From contig MUGD01000076.1 of the NCBI GenBank assembly GCA_002900555.1, forward strand, positions 1-9,447: DNA of 9,447 nt. Direction: 5' to 3'. The notes below the pieces were generated by a model. It did not search any database and was not told where the DNA came from. It saw only the letters and a list, made by a program, of their open reading frames with translations. A program made the position numbers and the translations under genes. This DNA comes from Thermoplasmata archaeon M9B2D (GTDB lineage: Archaea; Thermoplasmatota; E2; DHVEG-1). Positions 5,906-9,447 of the stretch are shown one piece after another (position 1 is the stretch's first letter; each line of letters starts with the position of its first letter).

Positions 5906-7546
5906 ATGGTACGTCAGCAGAACATATTGCCGTGTCTGTTCATCTTTATCATCGTTTTTTCTGTGGTAATCGTCCCAGTAGCAAAAGGCTGCAAGGATAT
6001 TGTCATAGCATCATCTGCCACTGCGGGTGATTACATTCTTCTTTTAAAGGTCCGAGACCCAAGCAGAGACGGCTTACAGGTGCTCTGTAGAGTCCCGAAA
6101 GGAACACAGTATACCTATCATCATCCATGGACAGGAAGGCCATGGGATTTTATTGTGAACCGTACATTTATCGGTGTGGCGACACAGGGTGATACCCTCC
6201 CGCACATCGTGAAAGCAGGGATGGTGCTGACTGATGCAGGGCTTGCGTTTGGCGATGCGGATACGATGTCACGGTGGGTGAATCCAACAAAGAATGCATG
6301 GGATGATTTTGATTGGATCAGGTATGCATGTCAAACCGCGGGCAACGAAGACGAGGCAATTAGCTTACTTACCACCAAGGCTGTCGATACGCTTCATGCG
6401 ACTGGTGTCTCTGAGAATCTTTTCATGGTTGGTCCAAAGCGTGCCGTCGTCATCGAGGCAGACGCGATACATCATACAACAAAAGATGTTACTGACGTGT
6501 GGGTCATGTCAAATTATCCAAAAGACCTCTGGCGGACGCAACACATCAGATCGTTACCGATTGCATCATCATATGACACCCAAAAAGAAGCATGGGCGCG
6601 GCGTGGCACCGTTATCCATCTTGGATCTCTCTGCGGCGTAAGAATCGTTCACCTGTCGCCACTTTCTATAACCGCACAGGTGTTCCCCTGGTTTATCTTT
6701 AAAAATTCAGGATATGAAAAAGAGGTTACGATATCACTCGGGCAGCGTACAACCGTCGGACCCTATAGTGTGAACGTCTTGGAAATCGATGGAAACAGTG
6801 CAAGGATATCTGTTTGTACTGCAGTGTATGCATGGGAACAAAAACTCCTTGAACACATCGAACCATCGATTGGAACTATCACAATCCAGGACATGATACG
6901 CTGGTCACGGCTACATAGCATGGATCTTGATGGCCTTCGACCTATGTGCGAGGACCGCTATATGTACGAGGGTTCTATGATATTTAAAATACAAAAAGAA
7001 CACCCCGGTTTCATTAGCAGCGGCTGGTTTGCAGCAAACCACGCCTGCTGTTCGATTTACGTTCCAGTGCATATATGCGATGATGATTTCTACAATCCAT
7101 ACGAAACAGGGGAAGCAGCAACACTTAGCCTTGCGCTTCTTCATAGATATGGTCATGGAAATATCACATCGCTATGTGAGAGTGTGGAAACCGTCTTTCT
7201 TTTTGAAAACGACATAAACGAGCTACTCGCCTATGAGATGATCCAAAGCGGGATTAACATCACGTTCTTTCTTACCACCCTTGACAGAGCCATACAGGAA
7301 CAAGCGTTTCTGACCCAGCAGCTGTGGCTTTCCGCACCGAATGGCTCAAGAGGGATCCTCGAACACCTCTGGATAAAGAACTACAGACTGTCTGTGCAAC
7401 GGATGCAACAGGTGAGCGTAATGCTTACCTGTATGCAAGGCTCTGAAGCTCTGTTATCTATCATAGAAAAAATCATACAGAGTATCCATACCTCTCTATT
7501 CGAAAGATCAGCAATCCAAGAAAGAACCTGCACCGATTATAACTAA
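5906..7546 (+). CDS. Secreted Ntn-hydrolase-like protein (peptidase C45/C69 type)
   Basis: Predicted exported protein resembling N-terminal-nucleophile hydrolases of the acyltransferase/dipeptidase type. Residues 7-26 form a signal peptide (L-F-I-F-I-I-V-F-S-V-V-I-V). Cleavage after A-K-G28 would expose C29, the expected nucleophile. A-T-A-G-D-Y-I-L-L-L-K-V-R50-D51 follows, as in C45/C69 proteins. Later blocks also fit: G-V-A-T-Q-G-D with I-V-K-A-G-M-V-L-T-D-A-G-L-A-F near residues 90-117, an E-A-I-S-L-L helix, and E-N-L-F-M-V-G-P-K-R-A-V-V-I-E-A-D. At about 231-304 there is a beta-rich stretch (I-S-L-G-Q-R-T-T-V-G-P-Y-S-V-N-V), probably an inserted domain. W-F-A-A-N-H-A-C-C-S-I-Y-V-P-V-H (about 374-389) is another conserved-looking block. 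Substrate unknown; a cell-surface peptidase or amidase is the best guess. The A-K-G-C site is a poor lipobox, but lipid anchoring is not excluded. It appears monocistronic. Confidence 0.72.
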   Translation: MVRQQNILPCLFIFIIVFSVVIVPVAKGCKDIVIASSATAGDYILLLKVRDPSRDGLQVLCRVPKGTQYTYHHPWTGRPWDFIVNRTFIGVATQGDTLPHIVKAGMVLTDAGLAFGDADTMSRWVNPTKNAWDDFDWIRYACQTAGNEDEAISLLTTKAVDTLHATGVSENLFMVGPKRAVVIEADAIHHTTKDVTDVWVMSNYPKDLWRTQHIRSLPIASSYDTQKEAWARRGTVIHLGSLCGVRIVHLSPLSITAQVFPWFIFKNSGYEKEVTISLGQRTTVGPYSVNVLEIDGNSARISVCTAVYAWEQKLLEHIEPSIGTITIQDMIRWSRLHSMDLDGLRPMCEDRYMYEGSMIFKIQKEHPGFISSGWFAANHACCSIYVPVHICDDDFYNPYETGEAATLSLALLHRYGHGNITSLCESVETVFLFENDINELLAYEMIQSGINITFFLTTLDRAIQEQAFLTQQLWLSAPNGSRGILEHLWIKNYRLSVQRMQQVSVMLTCMQGSEALLSIIEKIIQSIHTSLFERSAIQERTCTDYN

Positions 7547-7552
7547 AAAGGC

Positions 7553-7570
7553 GATGTTCTCCAGAACATC
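7553..7570 (+). repeat. Perfect inverted repeat after secreted-protein gene
   Basis: GATGTTCT (7553-7560) and AGAACATC (7563-7570) are exact reverse complements separated by CC. It begins seven bases after the stop codon. It could be a 3' mRNA hairpin or a protein-binding dyad; a two-base loop needs opening of the inner pair, which makes a DNA site about as likely as a hairpin. Confidence 0.5.
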
Positions 7571-7572
7571 TC

Positions 7573-7614
7573 CATCGGCTCACACTTTCGAATGTGAGGA
7601 TATCAATACCGATG
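7573..7614 (+). other. Nested stem structure, possible RNA element
   Basis: CATCGG (7573-7578) pairs with CCGATG (7609-7614). Directly inside, CTCACA (7579-7584) pairs with TGTGAG (7593-7598) with a loop that can form T-TTCG-A. The two helices would stack, leaving a one-sided 10-base bulge (7599-7608). It does not match a riboswitch class I recognise. Without comparative data, chance pairing remains possible. Confidence 0.35.
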
Positions 7615-7630
7615 ACGTGATGCCATCTTC

Positions 7631-7663
7631 AACGTTTTTTTGACTGTAATCATCAAAAACGTT
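7631..7663 (+). terminator. T-rich inverted repeat, candidate terminator
   Basis: AACGTTTTTTTGA (7631-7643) is matched by TCAAAAACGTT (7653-7663), an inverted repeat differing by two A/T bases. The T7 run (7635-7641) is a typical archaeal stop signal for the secreted-protein transcript. The right arm abuts the next promoter, so an operator role is an alternative. Confidence 0.45.
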
Positions 7664-7670
7664 TAAAAAA
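7662..7670 (+). promoter_or_regulatory. Candidate TATA box for FAD oxidoreductase gene
   Basis: TTTAAAAAA fits a weak box A with predicted initiation near 7692, just before the ATG at 7701. The GGAG at 7690-7693 would be in the mRNA only if initiation is slightly upstream. No better TATA-like sequence is seen in the gap. Confidence 0.4.
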
Positions 7671-7700
7671 ACATGCCAGTTAGTTGGATGGAGAATTTCC

Positions 7701-9092
7701 ATGACCGAGACACGACACATCGTTATCATCGGCTGTGGCGCAGGTGGCGGTACTGCAGCACAATTCGCACGAAAAACAGATAGAACCGCATCCATAACTG
7801 TCTTTGAAAAAGGACCTTATACTCAGTATTCAAAATGCGGTTTACCATATGCGATTGCTGGAACAATCCCGAAGTTCCACGACCTTATTGAATTCTCAGA
7901 GGACTGGTTTAAAAAAGAACACATCGACGTCCATCTCACTACCACTGTAGAAAAGATTGATCTCCAGGACCGTAGGGTGATAGCAAAACAAGGCTTGGAA
8001 CGTATCGAAAAAAAATTTGATCGCCTCATTCTTGCGACGGGAGCAAGACCATGGATCCCACCTATCCAAAACATCGAGAAAGACGGTCATCTTCTCTCAG
8101 GGGTTTTTGTCCTCCGCACCATCGATGATGGCAAACAAATCCTTTCATCTATAAAAAAAGAGAAGAATGCAACAATCATCGGTGCAGGACTCATCGGACT
8201 TGAGATGGCAGATACACTTCATAAGAAAGGCATGCAGGTCACTATTGTCGAAGCACTTCCAAGTATCCTTGCAAACACCTTAGATGACGACATGAGCGAC
8301 CAAGTGCTACAGACGTTGCAGAAAAAGATATCTGTCTATGTGAACCATCGTGCAACACGTTCTGAAGAACACCAGGGGACCATCTCTGCCCTTATCATCG
8401 CAGATGCTTTCACCGGAAAAGAAATAAAAATCAAAACCGATCTTCTCATCATTGCAACAGGTACAAAACCAGAGGCATCGCTTGCTAGGATGATTGGGTG
8501 TGCTATTGGAAAAACCGGTGGTATACAGGTCAACGATAAAGCAGAGACGTCGGTACAACACATCTATGCTGTCGGTGATTGTACTGAATATATCGATTTT
8601 GTGACCAACGAACCGGTTTGCGTTGGCTTAGGTAGTATTGTGGTCAGACAAGGGATTGCTGCTGGGATAAACGCTGCAGGTGGCACATATATCTTACCAA
8701 AAGGCCTGCTGCTTACCAGGACATCGGAGTTTTTTGGTTTGGAAATCGCAGCAGTCGGCCCGGTCAAACAGACCATAAGCAATCGTTCAGTGGTGACTGG
8801 TAAATACAAAGGGTTCTCCCTACCAGAATATTTCCCGGGAAAAAACCCTATCACCATCAAAGTTGCGGTCCATGAACAAACCGGACAGATTCTCTTTGCC
8901 CAGGCAGTCGGCAGCAACGCAGCACAACGAATCAACACGCTTGCCAGTGCAATGCTTGGGAAAATGACTGTCGAGGAGTTCCGAAAACTCGAGACCGCCT
9001 ATGCCCCTCCTATCGCTCCAACACTTGATGCTCTCACTTTAGCCTGTGACGTTGTTGCGCTGAAACTCACTCGGAAAAGAAGGGACGTATGA
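7701..9092 (+). CDS. FAD-dependent CoA-disulfide reductase/NADH oxidase family protein
   Basis: Pyridine-nucleotide-disulfide oxidoreductase of the group holding CoA-disulfide reductases, NADH oxidases and NAD(P)H polysulfide reductases. The FAD-binding motif is V-I-I-G11-C-G13-A-G-G near the N-terminus. The single redox cysteine is C46 in Y-S-K-C-G-L-P-Y, characteristic of this single-cysteine group rather than the C-x4-C glutathione reductases. The NAD(P)H-binding fold is I-I-G-A-G-L-I-G-L-E-M-A near residue 160; the second FAD motif is Y289-A-V-G-D-C. The C-terminal dimerisation domain carries A-Y-A-P-P-I-A-P-T-L-D-A. No extra rhodanese domain is present; 463 aa is a usual length. Reduction of CoA disulfide, polysulfide or oxygen cannot be told apart from sequence. 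GGAG at 7690-7693 is a possible ribosome site. Its end overlaps the Mre11 gene by ATGA. Confidence 0.9.
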   Translation: MTETRHIVIIGCGAGGGTAAQFARKTDRTASITVFEKGPYTQYSKCGLPYAIAGTIPKFHDLIEFSEDWFKKEHIDVHLTTTVEKIDLQDRRVIAKQGLERIEKKFDRLILATGARPWIPPIQNIEKDGHLLSGVFVLRTIDDGKQILSSIKKEKNATIIGAGLIGLEMADTLHKKGMQVTIVEALPSILANTLDDDMSDQVLQTLQKKISVYVNHRATRSEEHQGTISALIIADAFTGKEIKIKTDLLIIATGTKPEASLARMIGCAIGKTGGIQVNDKAETSVQHIYAVGDCTEYIDFVTNEPVCVGLGSIVVRQGIAAGINAAGGTYILPKGLLLTRTSEFFGLEIAAVGPVKQTISNRSVVTGKYKGFSLPEYFPGKNPITIKVAVHEQTGQILFAQAVGSNAAQRINTLASAMLGKMTVEEFRKLETAYAPPIAPTLDALTLACDVVALKLTRKRRDV

Positions 9093-9447
9093 GGATTTTA
9101 CATTGTGCGGACACCCATCTAGGGTATTCTGCGTATAGAAAAGTTACCGCAGAGGGTGTGAACCAACGGGAGATAGACATCTATGATGCGTTCAGCCAAT
9201 TCGTCGATTACGCGGTAAAAACAAAACCAGACCTTGTGCTGCATGCAGGTGACCTGTTTGACTCAGTACGACCGACAAATCGAGCGATAACCGTCGCAAT
9301 ACAACAGATCCTTCGATTGTCACAAGAAAACATCCCATTCATTGTAATCTCAGGCAATCACGAAACTCCAAAACTCAAAGAGACAGGAAATATTTTTACC
9401 ATTTTTGAACACCTGGACCATGTATATCCCATTTACAACAACCGCTA
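9089..9447 (+). CDS. mre11: Mre11/SbcD DNA double-strand break nuclease, 3' partial
   Basis: N-terminal 119 residues of a metallophosphoesterase-type nuclease that with Rad50 processes DNA double-strand breaks. Phosphoesterase motif I is H-C-A-D8-T-H10-L-G-Y, motif II is V-L-H-A-G-D55-L-F-D-S-V-R-P, and motif III is I-S-G-N90-H91-E-T-P. The R-E-I-D-I-Y-D-A-F helix between motifs I and II is typical of Mre11. Motif III is usually G-N-H-D; here Glu replaces Asp, but the metal-contacting Asn and His are kept. The gene starts inside the stop of the FAD enzyme gene (ATGA, 4-base overlap), so it depends on upstream transcription and probably on translational coupling. It is cut by the window edge; Rad50 would be expected just downstream in many archaea but cannot be seen. 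Confidence 0.92.
   Translation, partial: MRILHCADTHLGYSAYRKVTAEGVNQREIDIYDAFSQFVDYAVKTKPDLVLHAGDLFDSVRPTNRAITVAIQQILRLSQENIPFIVISGNHETPKLKETGNIFTIFEHLDHVYPIYNNR

Noticed and set aside
6294..6641. 115-residue open frame in another plus frame inside the secreted protein gene
   Set aside because: The overlapping long frame has a signal peptide and family motifs; this one has none.
7611..7645. C/D box small RNA (GATGACGTGATG region followed by GACTG)
   Set aside because: The box C-like sequence is imperfect and no proper CTGA box D or internal C'/D' pair is found.

Overview
The window is archaeal, and all nine genes are on the + strand. The evidence is an archaeal-type nascent polypeptide-associated complex (NAC) protein, ribosomal protein S3Ae (eS1), the archaea-specific repair protein Nre and an archaeal UPF0292 Toprim protein. 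Upstream sites look like archaeal TATA boxes rather than bacterial -35/-10 pairs. The protein flavour suggests a euryarchaeon in the wide sense, perhaps a Thermoplasmatota relative. That placement is inference; no rRNA is present to fix it.

Layout. (1) Bases 1-1055: the 3' part of the NAC gene, a YggU/DUF167 protein and a UPF0292 Toprim protein, with overlapping ends. (2) Bases 1148-2643: a class I SAM-dependent methyltransferase and a GNAT acetyltransferase joined by a 4-base GTGA overlap. (3) Bases 2650-4834: a promoter with a dyad, then Nre (zinc-finger motif and C-terminal PCNA-binding motif) and, one base later, a radical SAM protein of the SplB-like COG1533 family. (4) Bases 4835-5851: a structured leader and ribosomal protein S3Ae with an unusual tail of about 96 residues, acidic and then lysine-rich. 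(5) Bases 5873-7546: a probably leaderless gene for a secreted Ntn-hydrolase-like protein (peptidase C45/C69 type) with a beta-rich insert. (6) Bases 7547-7700: the most structured intergenic stretch, with several inverted repeats and a candidate promoter. (7) Bases 7701-9447: a CoA-disulfide-reductase-like FAD enzyme overlapping by ATGA with the start of Mre11/SbcD, which runs off the window.

Themes. DNA maintenance recurs (Toprim protein, Nre, SplB-like radical SAM protein, Mre11), mixed with translation and folding genes (NAC, S3Ae). No mobile element, CRISPR array, tRNA or rRNA was found, and no intergenic gap exceeds about 155 bases. The points most worth a second look are the S3Ae tail and leader hairpin, the Nre/radical SAM pair and its promoter dyad, the secreted Ntn-hydrolase-like protein, and the structured gap at 7547-7700.
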